From Sindora glabra (lineage: Eukaryota > Streptophyta > Magnoliopsida > Fabales > Fabaceae), in contig CM035235.1 of NCBI GenBank assembly GCA_020226215.1, positions 70,519,283 to 70,583,282 on the forward strand: 64,000 nt of DNA. Reading direction: 5' to 3'. This document shows, piece after piece, positions 50,797-63,640 of this stretch. The notes under the pieces were generated by a model, which was not told the DNA's origin, made no database searches, and saw only the letters and a program-made list of their open reading frames with translations. Made by a program: the position numbers and the translations under genes. The first letter of the stretch is position 1, and every line of letters starts with the position of its first letter.

Positions 50797-53630
50797 TGTA
50801 CCTCAGTATCAGCTGCCTTCCTCTGTACCTACTGTTTTGTTTGGGCAATGGGATGTGAACTTTTAACCAATGAAATACTGTTAATCTTTTTTATAGAGTT
50901 GTAGTGACCAACTTACCCTCTAAATAGAAACCATAGAATAATTTTTGGAAAAATATTGTAGTATGGATCAAGAATAGAATGTAATTTGGTACACAATCGT
51001 ATTATAAGTTTAATAGTATAATTTTATCCTGTTTTTTGTTTGTTATTAGGTTATGTAAAGCAAGGTACTATTAAAATTATTGGTTTAAATTGCATAGAAA
51101 TATGGTAAAATTATGAATTAAAATTATTTGTTTATCTTTTTTTTACACGAGGAGGTTTCAATATAAAATTCCAACATTCTATTCAAATCCTTTGCTACTA
51201 AACTAAACTGCCCCTTAGTAACTTAAAAAAAAGTTTAAATTTAATCCTTGTTAGCATAAAAAATTCTACACTATTAGTGAATAATAAGAAGACATGTGAA
51301 TAAAAAATTAATAATAATTAAAAAATTTTAATTGCAATAAAGAAATTTTTATAATTTGTTATTAATAGAAAGATATATGAATAATAGGAAATAGTATAAA
51401 GTTAATTTATAATGATAGTGGATGAAATTTAAATTCTAAAAAAAAATTATCTTACTCCTAAAAATTCAAAAGTTCATATCCATTATTTTCAATTTCTAGC
51501 AATTATAATTTTTTCCTACATTGTGAAAAACCCATGCTGACTAATTATACATCCATAATAATTTGCAGTAAAACAAAGAAATTTTTGTATCATTTCAAAA
51601 CTTTAATCAATTAATCTATTAAAAGCTTCAACGAATAACAGGGTTGGTGTTTTTTATTTATTTTGGTAAAAAATATCTTTCATAATAATATAATATAAAA
51701 TATTAATATGATGGAAAATAATTTAAATGTACAATATTAGTTATAAAGAGTTTAATAGAAGATAAGTTCTTATTTTTCAAAGAGAGAATTATTTTTTTCC
51801 TATAATTATTTTAAATATTATTTTTTAATTATTAAATATAATACATAATATTTCTTTATTTATATATAAGGGAATGTGATTTTTTTCACAAAAAATATCT
51901 TAAAAAAAGAAGAAGAGAAAAGCAGAACAAACAAACGGAAACTGACAAGGATGAGAGGGGGTGAAAGGAATAAGAAGGCTCGTTGAGTCTGATCCTTATA
52001 TGAAGGTGCATGAGATAAAGATGGACGATATTTTGCAATGCCCAATTAGAAAATAAGAAGCTGAAGAGGAGAACCAAGTGATTTTGACACGGCGGTGGCC
52101 AATTATAATCAAGACAAACCGCAAGGAAATTGATTAGTTCCTGCAACTACTTAGGGAGTGGCTTAGTTCACATAATTAATTTCTTACGAAAAGTTGAATT
52201 AAATAAATTTTCTTATCAACTATCTGATGAATATTGAAAATTGTTTGATTGAGGACAAAAATTAAAAATTTTTATAGAAGGGTTTTCTTTCTATAAATAC
52301 AAATAACTAATTTCTCACATTTTAATGAAAGTGTATATAATTTTCTATCAACCGACCGACCTAACCTTACTATTGCCTGAAGTTTTTAGCTCAGCTATTA
52401 ATTAATCTTATCTGCGGATAATTAACAGAACAGAAGCTTCGAAGTCATTTCAAGGATTAAGTAGACATTAAGCATGGCCTTCCTTTCTTGATCTACTTCT
52501 AATCATTCAAGAGCAGGACAAGAATATAAGGGTCCATTGTCTGGATGCATTCTAAGTTTTAGTCTAAAGGTTATGTCTCGAGTTGATGATTTCGATGTTT
52601 GAAGACAACTTGTCGTACCTTCGTCAGACGTAACCTCATAAGACTCATCTCTATTTCTATCTATTACTAAAAAAATCAAAACATCTGACAATTTTATACT
52701 ATACTAACAAAAAAGAGAAAAATAGAAATAATCAACATTATTTTTTAGTATTATTATAAGAATATGTTTATAATAAAATATTCTATTTGAAATATATTTA
52801 TTACTTAAAAAATAAATTTATTATCGTAACTCCATTAAAATACTAACCACTCCTAAATTGTCCGAGGACAATAACAAACACTATTTATATTTAGAATTTT
52901 ATACCGTAAAATAAAAGTAAGAAACTGTATTTATATTCACTTTCTCAAACGAAAGTCAATAAGTGTATTAAAAGTTTTCAATTCAATTTTTTTCATTGAT
53001 AATGTATTAAAAAAAGAGTAAATATGATATTTAGAATGTTAACTATTATATCATCCGAATTCTATAACTAATATAGTTCTTAATTTTTCCTTTTATTACA
53101 ATTACTTATTTTTATTTAACCTAAAATATAAAAATAAATTAAAATTATTGAAGTAATTTGCTAAATTTTACCTTAATAATACTAAATGCATACTTTTTAT
53201 AATTTTTTTTAATATTACAAGTGAATGAACAGTACATAATTATAACAAAAGCAAAAATTAAGATGATACTTTAATAATGTAATAACATCTGATATTTTCT
53301 TAAAATTTTTACTCTCATCATATTTAGGATTCGAACATAAGATCTTGCATATATGTATTAAATATATTAACATTCCTATTATTATAAAAAAATAAATATG
53401 AAAAATCTGTAACTTTAAAGAATACAATAGTTATAAATTTTAAGTGAGGCCTTATTTACTAAAAAAATCTCATGAATAAATTTTTTTATTAATATAATTT
53501 TCATTTTTATATAGTATTTTTTTTCATTTAGTGCAAAAATTTTACATTAGCCTTAGGTAAACAATTTGTCCTTAATGTTAGCAATATCTTAGGCCTTTGG
53601 ACTTGGTTCTCGAATCCATCACCAATTAGT
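50797..53630. other. Spacer between dioxygenase copy 2 and NDUFV2
   Basis: The first ~100 bp match the upstream region of dioxygenase copy 1. About 51817-53260 is the single copy of the block that is tandemly doubled at 39369-44460. The rest is AT-rich. No gene, RNA or intact element is seen. Confidence 0.55.
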
Positions 53631-53636
53631 TGTCGA

Positions 53637-53642
53637 GGCCCA
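53637..53642 (+). promoter_or_regulatory. Single remaining site II-type element before intact NDUFV2
   Basis: GGCCCA at this position aligns with 44868-44873 of the pseudogene copy. The places that align with the other three site II words there are deleted (about 30 bp lost after CTTGGTTCTCG) or mutated (AAGTCGCAAAACGAAGCGCAT). Confidence 0.5.
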
Positions 53643-53792
53643 AATTCCTAAACCGATCGCTGAAAAGAACCAACTAGTATCATTGAAGTCGCAAAACGAA
53701 GCGCATAACGCTCCTACACTTCATACTTCAGTCTGAAGCCATCACCCCGAATGCACCACACTCCGACCTCTGCATCGTCATCGTCGTCGAAA

Positions 53793-56349
53793 ATGCTGGC
53801 TCGTCTCGCGGCAAATCGTCTCAACCAGATCAGTCAAGCTTTCCGTCAGGTTTCCTTCCAGTTTTCTCACCTATTTTCCTTCTTCCCAATCATTCCTCAT
53901 CTCATTGTCTGTTTTTCGTTGCTTTTTTAGCCTTCCAGGGCCCTCTCCTCCGCTCTGAACTATGTAAGTGTTCTTTTCATCATTTCAGCATTAATTTCGA
54001 TGCTTTTCATGTAATATATTTATCATTTCATTCTATGCTTATACCTCGGTATTTGACTGAGTGCATTTTTGTGTACCTGTTAGCACATTGACTCTCCGGA
54101 TAACAACCCGGACCTTCCATGGGAGTTCTCCGACGCCAACAAGGAGAAGGTAACGTTTCAATGATCTGGAATTAGATCGCATGGTACTTTGCATTGCCCT
54201 TTTTTCTCTTCTTTTTTTTTTTAACTTACGTTTTTCATTTTATATCGTTGTGTCCTTTTCATTGTTGCCTGCATTGATTAGATGCCATTTCATTAGAGAG
54301 GTTCAAAAGGGTTACTTGTTTATATGTCCCATGTATATATTCTGCTTATAGATCACTGACAACGTCAAAATGTAAAATTGGAATAGAAGAGTTTAATTTT
54401 AATCCACTTTTCCGTTTGCTATGGATTTGGAAATGCCAAATGCTGCCGGGGTTCTTTTTTTCTTTTTTGGGATTGATAATGGGTTTCTGGGTTGCTATGA
54501 CGGTGGTTTACAAGGTTGTCCGGTACTATTATTCTGCTTATTTTACTGAATGAATTTAGCTGTATGTTAACAAAGGAAAATGTGCAGAATACATAGTAAA
54601 ATTTATAGATCAATGAATTGCATGGATTACTTTCTTTTTTTTTTTTTGGTGCTTATGAATACTTCATTTCAAGTTCTGATGATTTAAAGTTGTTATATAC
54701 AGGTTAAGGAGATTTTGTCTCATTATCCCACCAATTATAAGCAGTCTGGAGTGATCCCTCTATTGGATCTTGCGCAACAGCAACATGGAGGATGGCTTCC
54801 CGTCTCAGCAATGAATGCGGTATGTTGATCTAATGCTTGAACAATTCTTTATACGTCTAGAAACACATCAGAGGAATGTCTGATGCTCTGAGCGAGTCCT
54901 GCAACTCTAATGGACTGGATTTAACATTTTTGATGGATAGTTGCTATTTAGTAGAAGTGCGAGGGTATTACTATTGGGTTCAAAAACTTGAAGTTCAATA
55001 TGAAGATGGCTCTTCAATTTGACTATTCATTCATTATTTTCTGCTGTTAAAAGGGCTGGACGTGGGTATTTGATGTATCTTTATCATCTCGTTACTTGTA
55101 GGCTTCAGTTCACAATGTTTTGGCACCTTTATTGTGTTATCGAACCCTGCTTCATTCTATAAATAAATGAAAAAAAAAATCTGTTGCCAAGGCATCATGG
55201 TTGGAATCCCAAATTAGCATAATTTGGCAAAACTAATTTTTGGAATTCTTAACGGTGTTGGATAATATATAGATCTTATATTAATAAACCATGTTATGAA
55301 TTATTTAGGTGGCTAAGGTTGTAGGAGTTGCCCCTATTCGGGTATATGAAGTTGCCACATTCTACTCAATGTTCAATCGGACCAAGGTAAAAAGTCCATG
55401 GTAATTTAAGGCTTCCATTTGTAGTTGTACCAATTCATGTTCCACTTTTACATAATTCTAAGCTTATCTACATAAACTTGCTGTGGCTTTTCAGGTTGGC
55501 AAATACCATCTATTGGTTTGTGGAACGACATCTTGTATGATACGTGGTTCACGAGAGATTGAAGCAGCTTTATTGAAGCACTTGGGAGTAAAGCGCAATG
55601 GTTGGCTTATCTGTTTCGAATATTCCCATTACCTTTCATTGAACCTGATCTTGTTCTTGATGCATTGGAATCATTTCTAAGATTCAATGTCTCTCTGTCT
55701 CTTATTTGCAGAAGTGACAAAGGATGGTTTATTTTCTGTTGGAGAAATGGAATGCATGGTGAGTCTCTCCTCTAAACAAAAGCAATCACAGTCCTATATG
55801 GAGTTGAAAGGGGTGAAAATTTAATGTAATATCCGTTCTTGGCCATCATCTTATTGAATGAGTGAATGAATGGTATGATGGAAGCCATTGGTGTTTTGCA
55901 GGGATGCTGCGTGAATGCTCCTATGATTACGGTGGCTGATTACTCAAATGGATCCGAAGGATATACTTATAATTACTATGTAGGTCTTTCCTTCGTTTTT
56001 CTTCGAGAGTTGACTGATTTTTGCTCTCATGTGACTGAGATTTTGGGGTTTGACGCTTCTTTGTCCGCTAATTCCAGGAAGACGTAACTCCAGAGAGAGT
56101 TGTTGAGATAGTTGAGATTCTGAGAAGGGGTGAGAAGCTACCGGTAAGGATCAGACATGAACTATTTGTTTATTTATTGTTCATGACTCCTTATTCCGGA
56201 TTCTAACATCTCCATCTATTTGAATGTCTTGGTATTTCCAGCCTGGCACACAAAATCCACGACGGATTAACTGTGGGCCTGAAGGAGGGAACGCCACTTT
56301 GTTAAGTGAGCCTAGGGCTCCTCCGTGCCGTGACATTGATGCCTGCTGA
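53793..56349 (+). CDS. NDUFV2: NADH:ubiquinone oxidoreductase 24-kDa subunit, mitochondrial
   Basis: Ten exons: 53793-53849, 53931-53963, 54084-54149, 54703-54819, 55309-55386, 55495-55600, 55712-55758, 55902-55979, 56078-56143 and 56242-56349, giving 251 residues with all GT-AG junctions in phase. The protein is the peripheral-arm subunit of complex I that carries the N1a [2Fe-2S] cluster. The thioredoxin-like fold has cluster ligands C126 and C131 (VCGTTSC) and C167 and C171 (ECMGCC). The N-terminus MLARLAANRLNQISQAFRQ is Arg/Leu-rich without acidic residues, a typical mitochondrial presequence. The C-terminus ends CRDIDAC, close to plant orthologues. The first four exons are duplicated in broken form at 45023. 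It follows dioxygenase copy 2 head-to-head with a 3-kb spacer. Confidence 0.96.
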
Positions 56350-57957
56350 AGTATGATCCATTTTGCCTTCAATAATGCAAGGCTTGCCTATTTTTGAGCC
56401 TTCCATAATTGAGATATTGTTGCATCATTACATTCTCTGCCAATTGTATTGACCTGCCAAGATGGCTTCTATAGATATTCATTTCATAAAACAACTCAAA
56501 TTCTTAGCCTATTTCCTTCCGAACCTGTGGTTAATTTTTTGTGTATCTATACATTAATAATCAGTATGAGTGAAACTTGTACTTTATGACATTATTTCGA
56601 TGAAGTAATAATAATAAAAAGCTTGTCACACGCTCTTGCTAGAAATGGTTGGAATAAAATTATTAATTTCGTTTTTGAAATTATAAAGTGTTGAAAAAAG
56701 AGATATTCAATTATATGAAATTATAAAGTGTAAAATACAAGGAATGCATGACATACTCTTTCTAGTATAAATACTACTTGCCACCACGTGTTAGTCAAAA
56801 TAACATATTCTTATACTCATAGAGTCCTATGGCATAAAGAAGTAGGGTTTAATTTCCCGCTCCCACATCCCTCCAAAATTCCTCTATCCCTTCTTCTATT
56901 ACTCCAATCCCTGCCTCTTATAGCAAAAAAAAAAAAAAAGTAATATAAATATTACTTAGTTGTTTCTTGTTTATTGTTAAAAACTAGGATTTCTTCGTTG
57001 CCCTCAACTTCTAAATAATGCTACAAAGCTATACACATAATTTGATTATTCTGTTAGGATCATATGAAAGAAGGGTGTGCGTCGTGTACGAGTCACCTCT
57101 ATACAGGATTAATAACGTGTTTGGATATATATATATATATATATATATATTTAATATTTTTGGTATCTTTATACATAAGTTACTAAGCAAGCATGTTATA
57201 AATGTTGTGAACTAATCGCTTAATATTATTCCTTTCAAGTCACCTCGAATACCCAATTAATTAATGCATGGTATTGGATATATTTTTTTTTAGTTTTATA
57301 AAAGGGCATTGATAATCTCACTGATTCTTATATAGTTGAAGGTCGTAAAAATGATCCATTTGTTATTGTTATATATCTAAACACATGACACTTGAATCAC
57401 TTCTAAGTGTTGAAATTCTAAGTGTACTTCCAATCATTAATATTTTACCTAATTAAGTTATTTCCCATCTAAAATTAAATTGATGGTACTCAAATTTACA
57501 TTCAAATGGATACAATTGAATTCTAACTATTAATATTTTACCTAATTAAGTATTACATTGGTATTATGTGTATTAAAAATAAGATTTGATTGAATTTCAA
57601 ATATTAATAAAAGATTATTATTAAATTTAAAAAGATCGAATAAATTTTTAAAATTCAATCAAATAAATATAAAAATTTAAAACTCAATTTGGATCTTATT
57701 TTTAATATATATAATAATAAGTAAATATATATTGAAATAGAAAATGAATTAAGTTAAAGTAAAATAATACAACTCTCCTTTGTAAATCAATGTGGAATAG
57801 AGATGTACAAAACGATATAAATCGATTTAAATTAGTTGAATTATTTTATATTTGATCAGTTTAAGACTGTTTAAAATTTTAAACAAATTAATTTGAAAAA
57901 AATTATTATTTTTTTATCATAATCAATTGGTTACAGATGAATAATTTATCACCTATT
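56350..57957. other. NDUFV2 3' UTR and AT-rich intergenic DNA
   Basis: About the first 250 bp are probably 3' UTR. The rest has a TA tract at 57125-57150 and no gene. Confidence 0.5.
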
Positions 57958-58855
57958 TTAAACCACAATCAATTGAAATAAAAAGAAAAAAAAAGAACTT
58001 CTTCAAACTTTTAATATACATTGAGGGACAAAATTCATGTTCTTTTAATCTCTTCTTTACGTGACTGAGTAAATAGTGACAATGATATATTTATTGCATA
58101 AATATAATTGAGCATAACATATAGAAAATGAAAATACATACTTAAAGTTTAAATTGTTTAAAATGATATATTCATTGTGTATAAAGATAAAAATAAAATT
58201 GAAAAATATAAGTTAACATTGAATTAAATTATTTTAAACCGTTTAAAATTGAATATTTCGATTACAGATTATTCAAGAACCTCAAATAATCAGTTGCAAG
58301 CATATTATGTTATAATTGATGGAAAACGATTGGAATTTATTAGGCTTGAAACCGACCGTATATACCTATTGTAAAATTTTGAATTAAAATTTTGTTGATA
58401 GATACATTTTAAACTGCAACTAATTGAAATAAAGAAAATCTCTTTAGACTTCTAATATATGGAGCGTTTGATTCAATCTCATCTTACACTATTTGCTTCA
58501 GTTTTTAGGGATGAAATACATGCTCTCTTAGTCTCTCCTTCAAGTAATTATGAGTGAGTACTGATAATGTTTATTGTATAACATATAGAGAATGAAAACA
58601 CATATTTACAATTTAAATTGATTAAAACAGTATACTTATTGCAGTATAATATTATGTACTGTGATAAAAAACAAAGTTAGAAAAAATAATTTAAACTTCG
58701 AATTAAATCATTTCAACCTGTTTAAAATGGAATACTTCGGTTGATGAGGTTCTACAACATCAAATAATTGATAATTGATTGTCAACATATTAAATTCAAT
58801 AGAATTTGGTTAGTAACAACTGAAATTAATTATGCGTAAAACCGACCCCAACTAT
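57958..58855 (+). repeat. Two-copy tandem repeat, period ~450 bp
   Basis: Copy 1 is about 57958-58407 and copy 2 about 58408-58855. Shared order: AATTGAAATAAA, TTCTAATATA-like, GGGA-GAAAT-CATG, TAACATATAGA-AATGAAAA, TTTAAATTG-TTAAAA, GAATTAAAT-ATTT-AACC-GTTTAAAAT-GAATA-TTCG, ATCAAATAAT, and GAAACCGACC/AAACCGACCCC. AAACCGA vocabulary suggests a non-coding interspersed element that was tandemly doubled. Confidence 0.6.
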
Positions 58856-59234
58856 GAAACCTTGAAAATATCTAATGTCATGTGAGAGATTGGTTTAATA
58901 TATAAACATGGTTCTTGGAATAAATCACGCAGGATGTCACACGAAGACACTCAAGTCCCAATCCAACAGGCCACTTTGAGGACAAATACTTCCAAAAATG
59001 AAAAATAGATCGATAATGCTGTGCTCATCCTGAATCTTCCTCTTGGAAAATCCATCATTGGTCCATTGAAATTTACAAAATTTTGATTCTTTCCAACTCC
59101 TTTTCTATCTTTTTCATGTTTTGCTCTTTTGGGCCAAGTCTTCAAAGCCGTTTTGATAATTTCATCACGGGGGGTTGCTGCCTTTACACGTCATGAAGAA
59201 TTATTCGGCTTTATAGGATAAACATCTTGCTGCC

Positions 59235-59376
59235 CATCGTCAACAGTAGCAGTGCAATCGCGGCTTTTTGTAGCAGTTGATGATGACAAGGCAAGCTACG
59301 TGTATATTTCTCTGATCCTATCTGTTCTGAGAACCATCTTCTGTTGTCAGCTCCAAATTCGAATCAAAGCATTCAG
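59235..59376 (+). other. Probable 5' UTR exon of the EF-hand gene
   Basis: This stretch ends in a good donor (ATTCAG|GTCTCT at 59376/59377). A matching acceptor (TTCTTCAG) ends at 59791, 24 bases before the start codon. The open frame through it is not needed for the product. Confidence 0.4.
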
Positions 59377-59815
59377 GTCTCTTTTCGTTCTTCGCTCCTT
59401 GTTCTTACATTGTTTGGGTGCTGAGAAAATTCTGATGTGGGAAAGTGAAAAATCCCCAATTTAGATTCTATATTTGCACTTATAGTTCTCAAGCAATGAC
59501 TGGCTTATTCAAATGCTTGCAATCTATTTATTGAATTAACTAGATCTGTTCATCTCCCTTCAATTTGGTTATATGGTGATATAATTACACTAGCATTGGA
59601 AATTTTACCCAAAAAAAAGTATTGAAAATTATTCTGGATCTCTCCCTTGAGAATTTCTCAGCAAGCAAGCAGAGATTTTTCTTTCACGGGCAATAGTTTA
59701 TCCCGTTTATTAATTAAAAGGAAGTGGGATATGATTTCATCTGCTTGATTTGTTTTCCATTGTGTTTGATCAAGTTATTAATGTTCTTCAGCTTGTAGTT
59801 TCGATCCAATAACTG

Positions 59816-61519
59816 ATGGGGAGTGCTTCATCTATGCTAACTCAGTATGATATTGAGGAAGTCCAGCAACACTGCGATCATTTATGTGGGTTTTCTTACC
59901 TTAGTCTGTTTTTAAGTCTTTCTCAATTTTTCTTGCTGTTCTTATATCATGATCCATTTTTGGTGTAAAATTCAGTTTCACAGCAGGAAATAGTGTCCCT
60001 GTACGAGAGGTTTTGTCAACTTGATCGTAATGCAAAAGGATTTATTTCAGCGGACGAGTTCTTGTCAGTCCCTGAGTTTGCAATGAATCCACTTTCTCAG
60101 GTCGAGGGCTATAACTTCTAGTTGATAAAAATTTCCTGTCTTGTGGACCTATGGTCCTTATCCATCAATTTGTTGTTCTAAAATGATATAAAATAGAACG
60201 TCCGGTGTTTAATGAATTATGTGGTAATTTGCAGAGGCTACTCAAGATGGTGGATGGTCTGAATTTTAAGGACTTTGTGGCCTTCTTGTCTGCATTCAGT
60301 GCTAAAGCTAGTGCGCAGCAGAAAATAGAACGTATGAATTTAGTACATAGCTTAACTATTAATGTTTGGTTGAGTTTTGTAAATCGTCCAAACCTTTAGG
60401 AGTCAAGAGATATATTTCTCTGTTTGAGCTTGATTATGATCTTCAAACTCATATTTCGTATGTAATCTGTAGAACTTCCACATAAAACCTCGTATCTCAT
60501 GTAAATTTCAGGCTGATGATATAATTTCGTGTCTGATTTTTCTTTTCCCTTGTTCATCATCATGTTACTATCTCCTGCTCCTGACCAGGATGAAACATTG
60601 TCTGCTTGTACTAAAAGTAATTTCAGGCTGCATATGCGATGAAATTGTCTGGATAACTTGTTTTCTCTTTATCTCAGTTATTTTCAAAGTATATGATTTA
60701 GACCGGAATGGAAAAGTATCTTTCAAAGACATGCTGGAAGTACTAAAGGATTTGTCAGGCCCATTCATGACTGATGAACAGAGAGAGGTATGGTCAAAGA
60801 TTCTTATCTTTTCCTGTATAGATAGAATATGAAAGCAGTTTCTCATTAAGGTGCACCAATTGTTCCAAAATTGACATCTCGATTCTTAGTTTGGAATACT
60901 GATTTCAAATATCAGTAAATTGGGGGATGAACTTTTCATCTGGCTTCCTTAAAATGAGCATCTTAGTCATCTGTGTTACTTCATACTGTTTCACAATGTA
61001 CATTAAATTTTATTTTTCTTTGATATGTTGGTCTCACATCTGTTCCATGCTCTTCAAAGGTGATCGTGTGACCCCAAAATCTCAATTATGTTATAGTCCT
61101 GTAGAAAATTAGAAGGGTCAGATATTTTTATACATCTCTTCAATTATGCCAATGACCTTTGATTTAAAGAATTTGACTAATTTTGTTCTCTTTCTTTAAT
61201 TTTCAGCAAGTGCTGAACCAGGTTCTGAAGGAAGCAGGATACACAAAAGACTCCTACTTGACATTGGAAGACTTCTTCAAGGTTCTTACTTTCTTTTCTT
61301 TTTTGTATATTCTCTTGCGAAAATTTTTAATCAAAATGATGAATGGTGACGTAGTTTCTATTTCATTTCGATCATTAGAGGCTTATCAAAACTGTGGACA
61401 ACATATTTGAAGCTGTATTGATATTTTTACTTTTTTCTTTGTTAAAACTCTGTTTTAATTTGTCACAGGTTTTTGGCCAATCTGAGCTAAAAATGGATGT
61501 TGAAGTTCCTGTTGACTAG
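59816..61519 (+). CDS. Calcineurin-B-like EF-hand protein
   Basis: Six coding exons: 59816-59885, 59976-60100, 60235-60331, 60678-60787, 61207-61281 and 61469-61519, total 175 residues, the length of the Arabidopsis homologue I recognise (At3g18430 type). It resembles the regulatory B subunit of calcineurin. The first EF loop, D40 to E51 (LDRNAKGFISADEF), and the third, D104 to D115 (DLDRNGKVSFKD), look able to bind Ca2+. The second (around DGLNFKDF) and fourth (AGYTKDSYLTLEDF) are degenerate. MGSASSM at the N-terminus has Gly2 and Ser6, a plausible N-myristoylation signal for membrane attachment. Plants lack a classical calcineurin A, so the partner is unknown. It is alone on this strand between NDUFV2 and the next gene. 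Confidence 0.93.
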
Positions 61520-63079
61520 GACAGGCCGCAGTTTTCCCATCTTCCTTCGGAGCTAAAATTTAAATGTTTATCCTTGAATCCGTGTAATATAATTCGTATG
61601 GAGAGGAAAATGCAGGGGCACCGCCAGACCTTTTGTTCCTGAAGTCAGATCTTTATCAATATATGAAGCTGGAAGACAGAGAAAAATCCGGTTCCTGTGA
61701 AGTGCTATGAAACAGCTGCTTTGAGCATTTGCAGATCTTGTTCATAATATTATCTACAGATAATGTCAAAATTGCCTTTTGCTTTTTATGTGCAATGTAA
61801 CCAGGACGATATATGACATCAGCAAAGATTATTAATTGAAGCAAATATTGAAAGTGGTATTGATATTTGATAATGCAGTCTAGACGCATCTTTGTTGAGG
61901 AAAATTGATGGTTCCTGCTAAGGTGAATATTTGGTTTTTATGATTTTATCTGATGTATGTCTCGAAGGGAGAACTGTTGGGTGATATCGGTGTCGGCTTG
62001 AGGTTACGTAGATGTCTTTGGCACCTTGGACAAATGAAGCCAAAAGTTGCCTCCTAAAACAATAGGAAGCTGCAGGATTTATCAGTCTTGCTTAGGAGCC
62101 AACTTGGCAATCTGGAAAATAATGAGGCTGAAATGGTTTTGGAAAAATTTACTTATAGAGTGGTTCAAAAATGATCTTAAAAAGTTGTTTGATACTAATT
62201 AGGTGCTTCACGGTGTCCTTTAGATTTCAAATGATATGATAAAATTATAAATTTTTATAAATTGTTAGATTAAAATTATTTAATTATAATTTTTTATTTT
62301 CTAATAGGTATACTTAAATAATTTTAATTTAATAATTTTTAAAATTGTTATATTACTTTGAATTTTAAGATTTTAAATATATCATATAATTCATCCATTA
62401 AACATTCATATAAGTACACATTACATTACACTATCTTTCCTCCGTTGCAAGTACAAGGTACGCACACTCCCCCTCTTGCATATCTTTTAAATGTGCACAG
62501 AGTGCACAGATAAATATGCTCTCTCTTAAATTTGATTCTTTTTCTCATACCTACCTTTATAATTGTATATATATTATAATCTTAAATTAACTATTTAAGA
62601 TATGTGGAGTATGTCTAGTTCAAATTATAATTATAATAATGTATTTAATTATAAATATGATTGTGGATTGTAGTTGTGTAAGTAGTTTTTTTTTTTTTTT
62701 CCGTTGATATCAAAATATAAGAGATGGAAATCTCTAACTCTCTCTAAAACACAAGGTCTGCCTAGAACATTTCCTCCCTTCAAAGGAAAGCCGAGATAAA
62801 TAGCATGTAACATGGAGCTACTCAAGTGAGTAACAAGCAACCATATTTCACTTTCACTATCCCTTCATTCATCCAACTTCCCATCCTCCTCTTCTTGTTA
62901 GGGATGTAAGATCTCAACTAGGTTCATGAACACCTGGTGCCATTCTTGCTCTTTTGTTTTTCTTTGTTATGGCGTTCATTTCATAATCTATCTGCATCAC
63001 AAACAGTTTTTATCATCTTTCCGGATTTTGAATTCATCATTAAACTTTATTCTGCTTAAGAACTTCATGTTTAGATACG
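61520..63079. other. 3' UTR of the EF-hand gene and upstream DNA of the next gene
   Basis: The first few hundred bases are richer in G and C and are probably 3' UTR. 62200-62650 is AT-rich. From about 62860 onward the DNA looks transcribed (CT-rich leader, then TGTTTAG just before the next start), so a 5' UTR intron is possible. Confidence 0.4.
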
Positions 63080-63640
63080 ATGGAAGGCTGGGTTTATCAT
63101 AGGCTTCTCACTGAAATTTTAGACTCTCTTGAAAATAAATGTGAAGGTGTATTCCAGATGGAAATCACAAGATCTGAAAGCCAACTAAACTCAAGAAATG
63201 AGCTTTCAAGGTTCAAGAAATTGAAGGTGAAGGCAGAGAGTGCAAGCAGGAAAAGAGAAATGCAGAGAATAAAAAAGGCAGCACATGAATCACAGGATAA
63301 AAGATCACAAGGAAATTTTGGGAATTTGTTGACACGCCGCGCCAACGATGATTCACAAGTAAGTAGTTCAAGAAGTAAGGATTCTGGAAATAAAGATAAG
63401 ACAAAGGGAGTTTTGCATGTTCCTGAACTTGAACATCTTACACAAAGGTTAGAGTTCCTTGAAGAAGAAATGGAGAGCATGAAGCAAGCTTTCATTGAGC
63501 ATGTAAAAGACAGGAGGAAGTTGGTGAGTGAGATTTACCAGAGGTTTCAACTTGTACAACGTATGATTTGCTTAAGGAATGGTGTAAAGGGACAAAGATT
63601 TTGTGAACCGACTATCATCCTTAACCATCCAAAGGTATAA
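63080..63640 (+). CDS. Unrecognised coiled-coil protein, possibly continuing past a splice site
   Basis: An open frame of 186 codons starts at the ATG at 63080 (MEGWVYHRLLTEILDSLENK). I do not recognise the family. The middle (residues about 40-75 and 90-105) is rich in Lys, Arg, Ser and Asp. Residues about 112-160 (VPELEHLTQRLEFLEEEMES onward) have a heptad pattern typical of a coiled coil. There are no cysteine clusters, membrane segments or signal peptide. CCAAAG|GTATAA at 63635 is a good splice donor in phase 0, so the protein may continue in a further exon; the sequence to the right edge offers possible acceptors but no long exon that I trust. Codon use and length make a real gene likely. 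Confidence 0.6.
   Translation: MEGWVYHRLLTEILDSLENKCEGVFQMEITRSESQLNSRNELSRFKKLKVKAESASRKREMQRIKKAAHESQDKRSQGNFGNLLTRRANDDSQVSSSRSKDSGNKDKTKGVLHVPELEHLTQRLEFLEEEMESMKQAFIEHVKDRRKLVSEIYQRFQLVQRMICLRNGVKGQRFCEPTIILNHPKV

Noticed and set aside
56181..56372. Minus-strand frame over the last NDUFV2 exon
   Set aside because: Shadow of the coding strand, as are the antisense frames within the pyrophosphatase exons.
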